From Lichenicola sp964236105 (GTDB lineage: Bacteria > Pseudomonadota > Alphaproteobacteria > Acetobacterales > Acetobacteraceae), in the NCBI GenBank assembly GCA_964236105.1, contig CAXSBC010000007.1, positions 62,001 to 126,000 on the forward strand: a stretch of DNA of 64,000 bases. Reading direction: 5' to 3'. Positions 8,215-18,213 of this stretch are shown in pieces. Position numbers and translations under genes: made by a program. Each line of letters opens with the position of its first letter. The stretch's first letter is position 1. A model generated the notes under the pieces. The model was not told where the DNA came from. It worked only from the letters and a program-made list of their open reading frames with translations, and made no database searches.

Positions 8215-10086
8215 TCACAGTTCGACCTGTCGGCCGATCTCGATGAAGCGGTCCCGGGGCAGTGCGAAGCGGTCGGGACCGCGGACCGCGTTGCGATACA
8301 GGAAGCCGAACAGCATTCGCCGCCAGGCAGCGAGTTTCGGCGCGGATCTGCTTGCGGTCACGTCATCGCTGGCTGCGAAGAACAGGACCTTCTCAAGATC
8401 GATGAGACAGCCCTGCGCCCGGGCTTCCTCCAGCGCCAGGAGCAGGTTCGGAACCTCGAAGAAGCCGAAGCGAACCTCGAGATACCAGACGTCGTCCATC
8501 ACCGTCTCGACGGTGACACGCGTGCGGTCCGAGACCCGGGCGATCGGCTCGAACCTGATGTAGAGCGTGACGATCTGCTTCGGCAGCGCGCCGAAGAGAC
8601 TGATGTGACGCGATACCAGGGGCGGCAGTCGCAACGCCTTGCGACTGAGGAACACAGCGCTTCCGTCCGTGCGTGGCAGGGCTCCACTCTTCAGGAGCGA
8701 CAACAGGTCGCGACCGTGATGCGTCTCCGGCGCAAGACCGGCCCTGACGAGAAACACCCCGCGGTGCCACGTGATCATGATCGTGAACAGGAGTGCGCCG
8801 AACAGCAGCGGTATGAAGCCGCCATCCAGGATCTTGAGAAGATTGGCGCAGAAGAAGGCGATGTCGATCAGCAGGAAGAACGCCACGACGGGAAGTGCGC
8901 TGATCAGGCGCCAATGCCAGCGCTCCCGCATGACGTCGTAGAGCAGGAAGGTGGTCAGCATCATGGTTGTCGCCACAGCCGTCCCGAAGGCGCCGGTCAG
9001 CCGCGCCGAGCTGCCGAAGCCGATGGTGATCGCGATGGTGGCGACCATCATGATCCAGTTCACCAGCGGGACATAGATCTGGCCGTATTCGGCGTCGGAG
9101 GTCTGGTGGATGACCATGCTCGGCAGCCATCCGAGCTGCATCGCCTGCCGGGTCAGCGAGTAGGCTCCGGTGATGATGGCCTGGCTCGCGATGATCGTGG
9201 CGATGGTGGCGAGGATGACGAGGGGGTAGATCCCCCAGTTCGGCACTTCGGAGAAGAACGGGTTGTCGGCGAGCTTCGGATCGCGGAGCAGCTGCGCCGC
9301 CTGGCCGGCATAGTTGAGGAGCAGGGCAGGCAGCACGATCCCGGTCCAGGCGATGCGGACGGGCCGTCGGCCGAAATGGCCCATGTCGGCATAGAGCGCC
9401 TCGCCTCCGGTCAAGGCGAGGAACACCCCGCCGAGGACGATGAAGCTGCCCCACCCGTGGGTCGCCAGGAAGCGCAGTCCGAGCAGCGGATTGAACGCGG
9501 CCACGACGCCGGGACTGCGGATGATCGCGATCAGGCCGATGACGGCGATGACGGCGAACCACACCAGCATGATCGGTCCGAACAGCCGCCCCAGCCTGGC
9601 CGTCCCGAAGGGCTGCGCGCTGAACAGGGCGATCAGGACCAGGATGGCGAGCGGCAGAACGTATGGCTTGAAGACGTTGGTCGCGACGTTCAGCCCTTCC
9701 AGGGCGCTCAGCACGGAAATGGCCGGCGTGATGATCCCGTCGCCATAGATCAGCGCGGCACCGAGCAGGCCGGCGGCGATCAGCAGCTTGCCGCGATTGA
9801 GAGGTCCCTCGAACGGTCTGCTCAGCAGCGACATCAAGGCGAGGATGCCGCCTTCGCCCTGGTTGTCGGCGCGCATGACGACCAGGCAGTACTTGACCGA
9901 GATCGTCAGGATCAGCGCCCAGACGATCAAGGACAGGCTGCCGAGTGCCACTTCCGCGCTGATCTTTCCGCCCGCGTCGCCGACCACCGTCTGGAAGGTA
10001 TAGAGCGGGCTGGTCCCGAGATCGCCATAGACGATCCCGAGTGCCGCGACGCTCATCGGCAATACTCTGCTGGGCTTGCTCTCCAT
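8215..10086 (-). CDS. kup: Kup (Trk-type KUP/HAK) low-affinity potassium uptake protein
   Basis: The 623-residue protein has the KUP signature at its N-terminus (SVAALGIVYGDLGTSPLYTF), about 12 transmembrane helices to residue 450, and a soluble C-terminal domain. Other family blocks are NQGEGGILALMSLL and GDGIITPAISVLSALEGL. KUP proteins take up K+ with H+ at the inner membrane. Its promoter region (10130-10197) carries the same direct-repeat layout as the kdp promoter, so it may be co-regulated by K+ limitation or by KdpE. The kdp operon lies immediately upstream on the same strand. An ATG at codon 11 is an alternative start, but neither has a strong ribosome-binding site. Confidence 0.95.
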   Translation of the reverse strand: MESKPSRVLPMSVAALGIVYGDLGTSPLYTFQTVVGDAGGKISAEVALGSLSLIVWALILTISVKYCLVVMRADNQGEGGILALMSLLSRPFEGPLNRGKLLIAAGLLGAALIYGDGIITPAISVLSALEGLNVATNVFKPYVLPLAILVLIALFSAQPFGTARLGRLFGPIMLVWFAVIAVIGLIAIIRSPGVVAAFNPLLGLRFLATHGWGSFIVLGGVFLALTGGEALYADMGHFGRRPVRIAWTGIVLPALLLNYAGQAAQLLRDPKLADNPFFSEVPNWGIYPLVILATIATIIASQAIITGAYSLTRQAMQLGWLPSMVIHQTSDAEYGQIYVPLVNWIMMVATIAITIGFGSSARLTGAFGTAVATTMMLTTFLLYDVMRERWHWRLISALPVVAFFLLIDIAFFCANLLKILDGGFIPLLFGALLFTIMITWHRGVFLVRAGLAPETHHGRDLLSLLKSGALPRTDGSAVFLSRKALRLPPLVSRHISLFGALPKQIVTLYIRFEPIARVSDRTRVTVETVMDDVWYLEVRFGFFEVPNLLLALEEARAQGCLIDLEKVLFFAASDDVTASRSAPKLAAWRRMLFGFLYRNAVRGPDRFALPRDRFIEIGRQVEL

Positions 10087-10129
10087 CAGGACGAAACGAT
10101 CACGTCTGGGCTCCGGCGTTACCGGAAAC

Positions 10130-10197
10130 AGGCTAGGCCGGGCATGATAAAGACGACATCCTGAATACGATCATTCTCATAAAGAGCGCATAAGCGA
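10130..10197 (-). promoter_or_regulatory. kup promoter with KdpE-like direct-repeat element
   Basis: On the minus strand a -35-like TGTCGT (10153-10158) and a -10-like TAGCCT (10130-10135) are 17 bp apart. Read on the plus strand, GATAAAG begins at 10146 with a half-site CATC 11 bp further on. CATAAAG begins at 10178 with CATAAG 11 bp further on, and the two pairs are 32 bp apart. The same layout occurs before kdp and the porin gene. Tandem half-sites about one helical turn apart are typical of OmpR-family regulators; assignment to KdpE is inference. Confidence 0.6.
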
Positions 10198-10258
10198 CAG
10201 CTGGGCTGCAGCGCGATGAGATCCTGGCAGTGACGTGGGGCTGTGCGGGGCGGCCTGT

Positions 10259-10963
10259 CTAGCCTGGCGCCCGTGTCAGCCGATAGCCGACGTTCGGCTC
10301 GGTGACGATCATCTGGGCCACGGCTGCTCCGAGCTTGTGCCGGAGCTGTCCGATATAGACGCGAAGGTACTGGACGTTCTCGCTGTGCGCCGGTCCCCAG
10401 AGCGTCGTCAGCAGCTGGCGGTGCGTCAGCATCTTGTCCTCGTGGCGCATCATCATGGCCAGGAGTTGATACTCGCGCGGGCTCAGCACGACCTTCTCGC
10501 CATCGACCCTGACTTCATGCCGACCCGGATCGAGCGTCAACGGCCCGCAGGCGAGGGTCTCGTCGTGCCGGATGTCGGGTGCTGCTTCATGACGGCGGCG
10601 AAGCACCACCCGCAGACGCGCCAGCAGTTCGCCCAGTCCGAACGGCTTCTCGACATAGTCGTCGGCACCGGCATCGAGCGAGGCGATCTTCTCCGCCTCC
10701 CGGTCGCGCGCGGACAGCACGATGATCGGCGCCGATGAGAACTTCCGCAGCCGCTCGAGCACCAGCTTGCCGTCCATGTCGGGCAGGCCCAGATCGAGCA
10801 CGATGGCGCCGGGCGCCTGCGACGCGGCGAGCCGCAGCCCTTCCGCCCCGTTGAAGCCGGACAGCGTGCGGTAGCCGATCGCCTCCAGGGCCGGCCGCAG
10901 GAACCGGTGGATCTGCTTCTCGTCGTCGACGATCAGGACCAGAGTTCCGTCGATCTCGTTCAT
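10259..10963 (-). CDS. kdpE: KdpE response regulator
   Basis: The 234-residue OmpR-family regulator has a receiver domain with acidic pocket D13-D14, phospho-acceptor D57 (IVLDLGLPDMDG) and the conserved Lys in YVEKPFG. The C-terminal winged-helix domain includes LSPREYQLLAMMM and VQYLRVYIGQLRHKLG. It accepts phosphate from KdpD and activates kdp transcription under K+ limitation or osmotic stress. Its ATG overlaps the kdpD stop by four bases, giving translational coupling. Three promoters in this window carry a shared tandem element that may be its binding site. Confidence 0.95.
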   Translation of the reverse strand: MNEIDGTLVLIVDDEKQIHRFLRPALEAIGYRTLSGFNGAEGLRLAASQAPGAIVLDLGLPDMDGKLVLERLRKFSSAPIIVLSARDREAEKIASLDAGADDYVEKPFGLGELLARLRVVLRRRHEAAPDIRHDETLACGPLTLDPGRHEVRVDGEKVVLSPREYQLLAMMMRHEDKMLTHRQLLTTLWGPAHSENVQYLRVYIGQLRHKLGAAVAQMIVTEPNVGYRLTRAPG

Positions 10964-13683
10964 CGCACGGCCGGCAGGGTTATGGTGACGAGGGTGCCGA
11001 GGCCTCCTCCAGGCAGGCCTTGCGGCACCGGACTGACGGCGATGATCGTTCCTCCCATGACTTCAACCAGCCCCCGGGCGATGGCGAGGCCGAGGCCGGT
11101 ACCCGGAACCACGCGATCTCCGTGCTGCGCGCGGTAGAAGCTGTCGAATACGTGCGGCAGATCCACCTCGGCGATCCCGGTGCCGCCGTCGGCGATGCGG
11201 ATCACCGCCTTGCTGGCCTCAAGCGAGATCGTGACCTGAGCCAGGGCGGATCCTGCTTGCGGCGGCGGCGAGTATTTCACCGCATTGTCCAGAACGTTGA
11301 ACACCGCCTGATCCAGCAGCAGCGGGTCTGCCAGCACGAAGGGGTGGGGCTTGTCTTCCGTGACCATGACCAGGACCGGATCGTCCAGCCGGGCCACGGC
11401 GTCCCGGACGATGCGCGCCGGTTCCACGCGCACCAGGCGGGGTACGATGGCGCCGGTATCGAGGCGGGTCATGTCGGTGATGTTGGCAAGGAAGCGCGTC
11501 ATCCGCATCGTGTCCTGCTCGATCGCCAGCAGCAGGTCGTCGCGCGTGTCCGGCGTGAGATGGCTCCAGGCGGTGCGCAAGGTCTCCGCCGAACCTCGGA
11601 TGCCGGTGAGCGGCGTGCGCAGATCATGCGACAGGGAGTTCAGCAGCGCCGTGCGCAGCTTCTGGGTCTCGTCGCGCGCGGTGGCATCGGCCGCGTTGCG
11701 GACCAGCCGGACGCGCTCCAGCGCCAGGGCGGCCTGATCGGCGAGGGCCTGCAGGGCCTGCAGGGCCGGTCCGTCGAGCATCGTGGCCGACTGCACCGCG
11801 AGCAGGCCGAGAAGCCCCTCCGCGCCGCCGTCGGCCGCGTGCCCGGCGCCGACGATCCGGATCGGCAGGAACCGCCAGGGGGCGGATGGCAGGGTGGCGG
11901 TGCCGCGCCCGGCGGGCTCGCCGTGCCGCCATGACCAGAGTGCCGCCGCCCAGGATCCGGCATCCATGGTGTCGGCGGGCGGCTCGGCGGCACGGATGTC
12001 GAGCGCCTGGTCCGGCTCGCGGGTGGCCAGCACCATCGCGCGCGCGGCGATCGATGCGGCCTGACGGACGATCTCGTCCTGCAGGTCGAGTTCCGTCACC
12101 GGACCGCCGAGGGCGCGCGAGAAGGCGCCGATCCGCCGCAGCCCCTCGATGCGCCCCTGCGCCGAGCGCGCCGCCGCGCCGAGCCGGCTGGCGACCAGGC
12201 CCGTGGCGGCCGCGACCGTGCCGAAGACGACGATCGCCATGACGTCCCGGGGCTGGTTGATGGTGAACTGGTAGAGCGGCGGGATGAAGAAGAAGTTCCA
12301 GGTCAGGAACGAGACGAGCGCGCAGCAGAGCGCCACGCTCAGGCCGTACAAGGCAGCCGCTCCGACGACGACCGCGAGGAAGAGCATGCCGAGCGCATCC
12401 GGCTCGATCAGGCCGCGCAGCAGCTCGCCCAGCCCGACGGCCAGGACGACGAGCAGGCCGGAAACCAGCCAGGGCTGCCAGTCTGCCGGCAGCCCGACGC
12501 GGACGGCTCGCGACCGGGCCGGCCCTGCTCCTGTCGGCACGACGTGGACCGCATAGTCCGGCGCGCGGGCCAGCAGGGTCGCCGCCAGGTTGCCGCGCAG
12601 GCCGCGTCCGGCGGCCAGGCGGCGGAGCAGGGTGCGCCGCGCCACCCGACCCACGACGATCTGCGAGACGTTGCGGGCCTGCGCCACCTCCAGCGCGATG
12701 CCGACGATCCCCTCATGCGGCGTGCGGACGGCCCGGATCTCGATCTTGGCGCCGAGTTCGGACGCCAGGCTCATGATGCGGCCGACAGCCTGGGCGGCCT
12801 GCGGCGCCTCGCCCGCCGCCTCGACATGCAGGGCCAGCCAGGGCGCGTGCAGCGCATCGGCGAGGCGCTTGGCGGCCCGCAGCACCGGCTCGCCCGCGTC
12901 CGGTCCGACCAGAGCCAGAACCCGCTCCCCGGCCGGCCACGGCCCGGCGATCCCGCTCGCCCGCATGTAGTCCAGCAGTCCGGCATCCACATGCTGGGCC
13001 GCCTGCCGCAGCGCGATCTCGCGCAGGGCCTGCAGGTTGCCTTCGCGAAAGAAGCCCCCGAGCGCCCGCGTGGCCACATCCGGCCGGTAGATGCGTCCCT
13101 GCGCCAGACGCGATCGCAGATCGGCCGGCGACAGGTCGATGAGCTCGATCTCGTCCGCCAGCTCGAGCACGTGATCGGGGAGCGTCTCGCTCACCCGGAC
13201 GCCGGTGATGCGCAGCACCGTGTCGTTCAGGCTTTCCAGATGCTGGATGTTGAGCGTGGTCCAGACCGGGATCCCGGCAGCGAGCAGCTCGACCACGTCT
13301 TCCCAGCGCCGGGCATGGCGGCTGCCCGGCGCATTGCTGTGGGCGAGCTCGTCGATCAGGATGAGCGCCGGACGCAAGGCCAGCGCCTCGTCGAGATCGA
13401 ACTCCTCCAGCGTCTGCCCGCGATACTGGATCTGCTGCCGCGGCAGCACCAGCAGATCGCCAAGCTGCGCCTCGGTCTCGGCGCGGCCATGCGTCTCGAT
13501 GATGCCGGCGACGACGCCGATCGTTCCTTCCGTCAGCAGCCGACGCGCCTGGCTCAGCATCTCGTAGGTCTTGCCGACACCGGGTGCGGCGCCCAGGAAG
13601 ATCTTCAGCTTTGCCCGCGAGGCCTTTTCCTGTGCCACGAGAAGGGCGTCGGGACTGGGCCGGCGCTCCGTTTCACCTCGCAT
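10960..13683 (-). CDS. kdpD: KdpD sensor histidine kinase
   Basis: The 907-residue protein has the full KdpD architecture. An N-terminal KdpD domain carries a Walker A-like GAAPGVGKTYEM (about residues 31-42) and LIDELAHSNAPGSRHARRW. A universal-stress-protein-like domain, four clustered transmembrane helices around residues 400-490 and a GAF-like linker follow. The HisKA phospho-acceptor is His686 (SLSHDLRTPLTGIRGSAE), followed by the HATPase_c domain (DNAVKYS, DGGTGI, GTGLGLAI). It senses K+ limitation or ionic conditions and phosphorylates KdpE. The ribosome-binding site GGAGG sits seven bases before the ATG. The 84-bp gap after kdpC shows no obvious terminator. Confidence 0.96.
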   Translation of the reverse strand: MRGETERRPSPDALLVAQEKASRAKLKIFLGAAPGVGKTYEMLSQARRLLTEGTIGVVAGIIETHGRAETEAQLGDLLVLPRQQIQYRGQTLEEFDLDEALALRPALILIDELAHSNAPGSRHARRWEDVVELLAAGIPVWTTLNIQHLESLNDTVLRITGVRVSETLPDHVLELADEIELIDLSPADLRSRLAQGRIYRPDVATRALGGFFREGNLQALREIALRQAAQHVDAGLLDYMRASGIAGPWPAGERVLALVGPDAGEPVLRAAKRLADALHAPWLALHVEAAGEAPQAAQAVGRIMSLASELGAKIEIRAVRTPHEGIVGIALEVAQARNVSQIVVGRVARRTLLRRLAAGRGLRGNLAATLLARAPDYAVHVVPTGAGPARSRAVRVGLPADWQPWLVSGLLVVLAVGLGELLRGLIEPDALGMLFLAVVVGAAALYGLSVALCCALVSFLTWNFFFIPPLYQFTINQPRDVMAIVVFGTVAAATGLVASRLGAAARSAQGRIEGLRRIGAFSRALGGPVTELDLQDEIVRQAASIAARAMVLATREPDQALDIRAAEPPADTMDAGSWAAALWSWRHGEPAGRGTATLPSAPWRFLPIRIVGAGHAADGGAEGLLGLLAVQSATMLDGPALQALQALADQAALALERVRLVRNAADATARDETQKLRTALLNSLSHDLRTPLTGIRGSAETLRTAWSHLTPDTRDDLLLAIEQDTMRMTRFLANITDMTRLDTGAIVPRLVRVEPARIVRDAVARLDDPVLVMVTEDKPHPFVLADPLLLDQAVFNVLDNAVKYSPPPQAGSALAQVTISLEASKAVIRIADGGTGIAEVDLPHVFDSFYRAQHGDRVVPGTGLGLAIARGLVEVMGGTIIAVSPVPQGLPGGGLGTLVTITLPAVR

Positions 13684-13767
13684 GGATGGTCCTCCGGCGG
13701 CCGACGACGCGCACGCCTCCGACCGGTTGCATCCGCTGCCGGCCGGAGGGGCGCGTCGTCCAGCCGA

Positions 13768-14406
13768 TCAACGGCTGCTCGTCTCCGTTCCCGAGCCGTT
13801 CTTCGTCGCCAGCCCGTCCAGCGCGAGGTTCAGGCGCAACACGTTGACGCGTGGCTCGCCGAACACCCCGAGCAGCCGGTCCTGTGTGACGGATGCCAGC
13901 ACCTGTTGCACCTGCCCGACCGGAAGATGGCGCGCGCGCGCCACCACCGGAGCCTGCAGCGCAGCATAGTCGGGCGAGATGTCCGGATCGAGGCCCGATC
14001 CGGAGCTGGTGACCGCGTCCATCGGGATCGCGCCCGCAGCCGCCCCCTGCTTCTCCAGCGTCGCCACGTCGCCGGCGACCCGGTCGTGCAGCGCCTTGGC
14101 GGTCGGGCCGAGGTTGGAGGCGGACGAGGTGCTGGCGTCATAGGGGGTGGCGACGGTCTTGCTCGGATCCTTGGGGTCGGTCCCGGTGATCGCGGACTCG
14201 CGGGTGTGGAAGTAGCGGTCGGACGTGAAGTTCTGGCCGATCAGCGCCGATCCGACCGGCTGTCCGTTGCGCTGGATCAGGCTGCCATTGGCCTGGAAGC
14301 GGAAGGCGAGGTTGCCGAAGCCGACGAACCCGAGCGGGAACACCAGTCCGAGCAGCAGGGTGAACAGCACGACCAGCGACAGGGCCGGACGAAGATGAGC
14401 AAGCAT
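13768..14406 (-). CDS. kdpC: KdpC, potassium-transporting ATPase C subunit
   Basis: The 212-residue subunit begins MLAHLRPALSLVVLFTLLLG, a single N-terminal transmembrane helix. KdpC motifs follow: GSALIGQNFTSDRYFHTRES, SASNLGPTAKAL, ALQAPVVARARHL and DRLLGVFGEPRVNVLRLNL. KdpC stabilises the KdpFABC complex and raises K+ affinity. The start at 14406 is preceded by GAGGATCC, and the gene begins 11 bases after the kdpB stop. The Gly/Ser/Thr-rich last ten residues are extra to the typical subunit. Confidence 0.95.
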   Translation of the reverse strand: MLAHLRPALSLVVLFTLLLGLVFPLGFVGFGNLAFRFQANGSLIQRNGQPVGSALIGQNFTSDRYFHTRESAITGTDPKDPSKTVATPYDASTSSASNLGPTAKALHDRVAGDVATLEKQGAAAGAIPMDAVTSSGSGLDPDISPDYAALQAPVVARARHLPVGQVQQVLASVTQDRLLGVFGEPRVNVLRLNLALDGLATKNGSGTETSSR

Positions 14407-14417
14407 GATGCGGATCC

Positions 14418-16481
14418 TCAGGCGAAGATATGCAGGGCGGTGAGCAGCATGTCGATGATCTTGATGCCGATGAACGGCACCACGATGCCGCCCACCCCGT
14501 AGATCAGCAGGTTGCGGCGCAGCAGCGAGGCGGCGCTGACCGCCCGGAAGTTCACGCCGCGCAAGGCCAGCGGCACCAGGGCGATGATCACGAGGGCATT
14601 GAAGATCACCGCCGACAGGATGGCGCTCTGCGGCGTCGAGAGGCGCATGACGTTCAGCGCCGACAGGCCCGGATAGGCGACCACGAAGATTGCCGGCAGG
14701 ATCGCGAAATACTTGGCGATGTCGTTGGCGATCGAGAAGGTGGTCAGCGCGCCCCGGGTGATCAGCAGCTGCTTGCCGATCTCGACGATCTCGATGAGCT
14801 TGGTCGGGTCGCTGTCGAGATCGACCATGTTGGCCGCCTCGCGCGCCGCCTGCGTGCCGGTCTGCATGGCCACGCCGACATCGGCCTGCGCCAGCGCCGG
14901 CGCGTCGTTGGTGCCGTCGCCGCACATCGCCACCAGCCTGCCCTCGGCCTGGGCGCTGCGGATGTAGCCGAGCTTGTCCTGCGGGGTGGCCTCGGCGATG
15001 AAGTCGTCGACACCCGCCTCGCCTGCGATCGCGGCCGCGGTGACACGGTTGTCGCCGGTCACCATCACCGTGCGGATGCCCATCCGACGCAGGGCCGCGA
15101 ACCGGTCGCGGATGCCGGGCTTGACCACGTCCTTGAGCTCGATGACGCCGAGCAGCCGTCCGTCCTCGGCCACCGCGAGCGGCGTGCCGCCGGAGCGGGC
15201 GACCTTCTCGACCGCGGCGGTGAAGGCCAGCGGCGGCCTGGTCTCGCCGACCGCGGCGAGCAGCGAATCGACAGCCCCCTTGCGCCAGGAGCGTCCGCCG
15301 GCATCAAGCCCCGACAGCCTGGTGTTGGCCGTGAACGGCACCGGTACGGCATTGGCGGGAGCCGTCAGGACGACGTTGAACGCGTCGCGTGCCAGCGTGT
15401 GGATCGAGCGTCCCTCCGGCGTCTCGTCGCCGATCGACGCCATGACGGCGGCTTCGGCGAGATGGCGCTCCTCCACGCTCGGCACCGGATAGAACGCAGC
15501 CGCCATCCGGTTGCCGAAGGTGATGGTGCCGGTCTTGTCGAGGAGCAGCGTATCCACGTCGCCGGCCGCTTCCACCGCGCGACCGGATGTGGCGACGACG
15601 TTGAAACGCACCAGCCGGTCCATGCCGGCGATGCCGATCGCCGAGAGCAGGCCGCCGATCGTGGTCGGGATCAGCGTGACCAGCAGCGCCGCCAGCACCG
15701 GCACCGACATGACGGTGTTGGAGTAGTGCGCAAAGCCGACCAGCGTCGCGACGGCGATCAGGAAGATGATGGTCAGGCCGGCAAGCAGGATGTCGAGCGC
15801 GATCTCGTTCGGTGTCTTCGACCGCGACGCGCCCTCCACCAGGGCGATCATGCGGTCGATGAAGGTGTTGCCGGGCTCGGCGGTGATACGCACCAGCAGC
15901 GAGTCCGACACCACCTGCGTGCCGCCGGTGACGGCGGAGCGGTCGCCGCCGGCCTCCCGGATGACGGGCGCCGACTCGCCGGTGATGGCGCTCTCGTTGA
16001 TCGAGGCAATGCCCTTGATGATCTCGCCGTCGAGCGGGATCAGGTCGCCGGTCTCGACCAGCACCACGTCGCCGACCCGCAGGTCGGTCGAGGAGACGGT
16101 GCCGAACAGGGCAGGATCGTCCGGGTTGGGCACGCGCTTGGCCAGCGTCTCGTTGCGGGCGCGGCGCAGGCTCTCGGCGCGCGCCCGGCCCCGCCCCTCG
16201 GCCATGGCCTCGGCGAAGGTCGCGAACAGCACGGTCAGCCAGAGCCACACGGCGATGGCGAGCGCGAACGCCGGATGCGCGCCGTGCGCGAACAGGTCGC
16301 GCACGCCCAGGATCGTGGTCAGGATCGCCACGATCTCGGTCACGAAGATGACCGGGTTGCGCATCAGCTGACGCGGGTTGAGCTTGGCGACGGAATCACG
16401 CGCCGCCCGCGACGCGATCTTGCGGTCGAAAAGCGAGAACGCTACGGCGCCCTCGCCCGGAATTGAGGTGGTGGCGGACAT
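14418..16481 (-). CDS. kdpB: KdpB, P-type ATPase catalytic subunit
   Basis: The 687-residue subunit has all P-type ATPase marks: ITGESAPV (actuator TGE), LLLDKTGTITFGN with phospho-acceptor Asp near residue 315, VMVTGDNRVTAAAIA, and CGDGTNDAPALAQADVGVAM in the P domain. It hydrolyses ATP to drive K+ uptake through KdpA at the inner membrane. The ATG at 16481 (MSATTSIPGEG) is chosen over an upstream in-frame start because GAGGG lies seven bases before it and it clears the kdpA stop by ten bases. Length is normal for KdpB. Confidence 0.97.
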   Translation of the reverse strand: MSATTSIPGEGAVAFSLFDRKIASRAARDSVAKLNPRQLMRNPVIFVTEIVAILTTILGVRDLFAHGAHPAFALAIAVWLWLTVLFATFAEAMAEGRGRARAESLRRARNETLAKRVPNPDDPALFGTVSSTDLRVGDVVLVETGDLIPLDGEIIKGIASINESAITGESAPVIREAGGDRSAVTGGTQVVSDSLLVRITAEPGNTFIDRMIALVEGASRSKTPNEIALDILLAGLTIIFLIAVATLVGFAHYSNTVMSVPVLAALLVTLIPTTIGGLLSAIGIAGMDRLVRFNVVATSGRAVEAAGDVDTLLLDKTGTITFGNRMAAAFYPVPSVEERHLAEAAVMASIGDETPEGRSIHTLARDAFNVVLTAPANAVPVPFTANTRLSGLDAGGRSWRKGAVDSLLAAVGETRPPLAFTAAVEKVARSGGTPLAVAEDGRLLGVIELKDVVKPGIRDRFAALRRMGIRTVMVTGDNRVTAAAIAGEAGVDDFIAEATPQDKLGYIRSAQAEGRLVAMCGDGTNDAPALAQADVGVAMQTGTQAAREAANMVDLDSDPTKLIEIVEIGKQLLITRGALTTFSIANDIAKYFAILPAIFVVAYPGLSALNVMRLSTPQSAILSAVIFNALVIIALVPLALRGVNFRAVSAASLLRRNLLIYGVGGIVVPFIGIKIIDMLLTALHIFA

Positions 16482-16491
16482 CGTCTGGCCC

Positions 16492-18201
16492 TCAGTAGGT
16501 CGTACCGGTGCGGAGCACCACATGTTCAGCGATCGGTCCGAGCGCGTCGGCCGGCAGGAACTGCAATCCCCCCAGGATGACGATGACGCCGGCCAGCAGA
16601 CCGATGAACAGCACGCCGGTCGTCGGGAAGGTGCCGTTCGTCATCTTGAGCTTCGGCTTGGCAGCCAGCGAACCGGCAATCGCCAGGATCGGCACCAGCA
16701 CGGCAAAGCGCCCGAACAGCATCGCGAACGCCTGTCCGTAGGCCAGCAGCGGCCCCGTGGCGGTGATGCCGGCAAAGGCGCTGCCGTTGTTCTGCGTGGC
16801 AGACGTCCAGGCATAGAGCATCTCGGTCAGCCCGTGCGGCCCGGCCGCCGAGATCGCGGCGAGCCCTGCCGGAAGCACCAGCGACAACCCGGCGCCGCAC
16901 AGGATCCAGAGCGTCAGGATCAGCAGCGCCAGCATGGCGAGCTTGATCTCGCGCGCCTGCACCTTCTTGCCAAGATATTCCGGCGTGCGGCCGACCATCA
17001 GCCCCGCCACGAACACCGACAGCAGGGCGAACACCACGATGAAGTAGAAGCCCGAGCCGATCCCACCGGGCGTGACTTCGCCAAGCTGCATCAGGAACAG
17101 CGACACCAGGCCGCCGAGCGGCATGAAGCTTTCCGCCGCACCGGCGACGGCGCCGGTCGAGGTGCCGGTCGCACCGACATTCAGCAGTGCCGTCAACGCC
17201 GTGCCGAGCCGTACCTCCTTGCCTTCGAGGTTGCCCTGAGCCTGATCGACGCCGAGCGCGTGCAGGATCGGGTTGCCGCCGGCTTCTGCCGCATAGGAGC
17301 AGAACACGCCGATGAACAGGATGCCGACCATCGTGACCAGCAGGGCTCGGCCCTGGCCGGGTTCCCGAACCATGCGGCCGAAGCAGACCGGCAGAGCGAA
17401 CGGGATCAGCAGCAGCATCAGGGTCTCGAGTCCGCAGGTGAGGGCGGTCGGGTTCTCGAAGGGATGTGCGCTGTTGGCGTTGAAGAAGCCACCGCCGTTG
17501 GTGCCGAGCTCCTTGATGGCCTCCTGGAACGCCACCGGCCCCAGGGCGATCGTTTGCTTGACGCCTTCCAGCGTCGTCACCTGCGCATATCCGTGCAGCG
17601 TCTGCGGCACGCCGCTCGCCATCAGCAGGATCGTGAACAGGCAGCCGAGCGGCAGCAGCACGTAGAGCGTCGCGCGCGTCATGTCGACCCAGAAGTTGCC
17701 GAGCGTCTTGATGCCGCCGGTCGCCAGCGCGCGCATGACCGCGACCGCCACGGCGATGCCGGTCGCGGCCGACAGGAAGTTATGCACCGTCAGGCCCAGC
17801 ATCTGCGCTCCGTTGGAGACGCCGCTTTCCGGCACATAGGCCTGCCAGTTCGTGTTGGTGACGAAGGAGACCGCGGTGTTGAAGGCGATCGCTGGCGGCA
17901 TGCCGGTAATCTGCTGCGGATTGAAGGGCAGATAGAACTGCAGACGCAGGATCAGATAGAGCAGCGCGAAGTGCAGCGCATTCAGCAGCAGCAGCGCGGT
18001 CACGTAGCTGCGCCAGGACATGCCCTGCAGCGGCTCGACGCCGCACAGCCTGTAGGTGACGCGCTCCACCGGACCCAGTACGGGCGACAGGGCCGTCGCA
18101 CCGCCTTCCATGACCGCGGCCAGATACCGTCCCACCGGGACCGCGCAGGCGATGGTCAAGCCGAGGATGATCAGGATTTCAAGGATGCCGAAGGACGTCA
18201 T
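16492..18201 (-). CDS. kdpA: KdpA, potassium-transporting ATPase channel-like subunit
   Basis: The 569-residue polytopic protein has about ten transmembrane helices. The four selectivity-loop segments of the KdpA/Trk fold are visible: VTNTNWQAY, LGTNGGGFFNANSAHPFENP, VGATGTSTGAVAG and ATQNNGSAFAG. It binds K+ and forms the entry path of the KdpFABC pump. Its ATG lies 12 bases after the kdpF stop, with GAGGAG in that gap as the ribosome-binding site. Confidence 0.97.
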   Translation of the reverse strand: MTSFGILEILIILGLTIACAVPVGRYLAAVMEGGATALSPVLGPVERVTYRLCGVEPLQGMSWRSYVTALLLLNALHFALLYLILRLQFYLPFNPQQITGMPPAIAFNTAVSFVTNTNWQAYVPESGVSNGAQMLGLTVHNFLSAATGIAVAVAVMRALATGGIKTLGNFWVDMTRATLYVLLPLGCLFTILLMASGVPQTLHGYAQVTTLEGVKQTIALGPVAFQEAIKELGTNGGGFFNANSAHPFENPTALTCGLETLMLLLIPFALPVCFGRMVREPGQGRALLVTMVGILFIGVFCSYAAEAGGNPILHALGVDQAQGNLEGKEVRLGTALTALLNVGATGTSTGAVAGAAESFMPLGGLVSLFLMQLGEVTPGGIGSGFYFIVVFALLSVFVAGLMVGRTPEYLGKKVQAREIKLAMLALLILTLWILCGAGLSLVLPAGLAAISAAGPHGLTEMLYAWTSATQNNGSAFAGITATGPLLAYGQAFAMLFGRFAVLVPILAIAGSLAAKPKLKMTNGTFPTTGVLFIGLLAGVIVILGGLQFLPADALGPIAEHVVLRTGTTY

Positions 18202-18213
18202 GAGGCACGCTCC

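Noticed and set aside
12544..14502. Long plus-strand frame opposite kdpD and kdpC, and similar ones at 14430-16466, 16378-18327 and 8104-10164
   Set aside because: Each is complementary to a well-identified minus-strand gene, is composed of Arg/Gln/Asp/His/Gly low-complexity sequence, and shows no motif.
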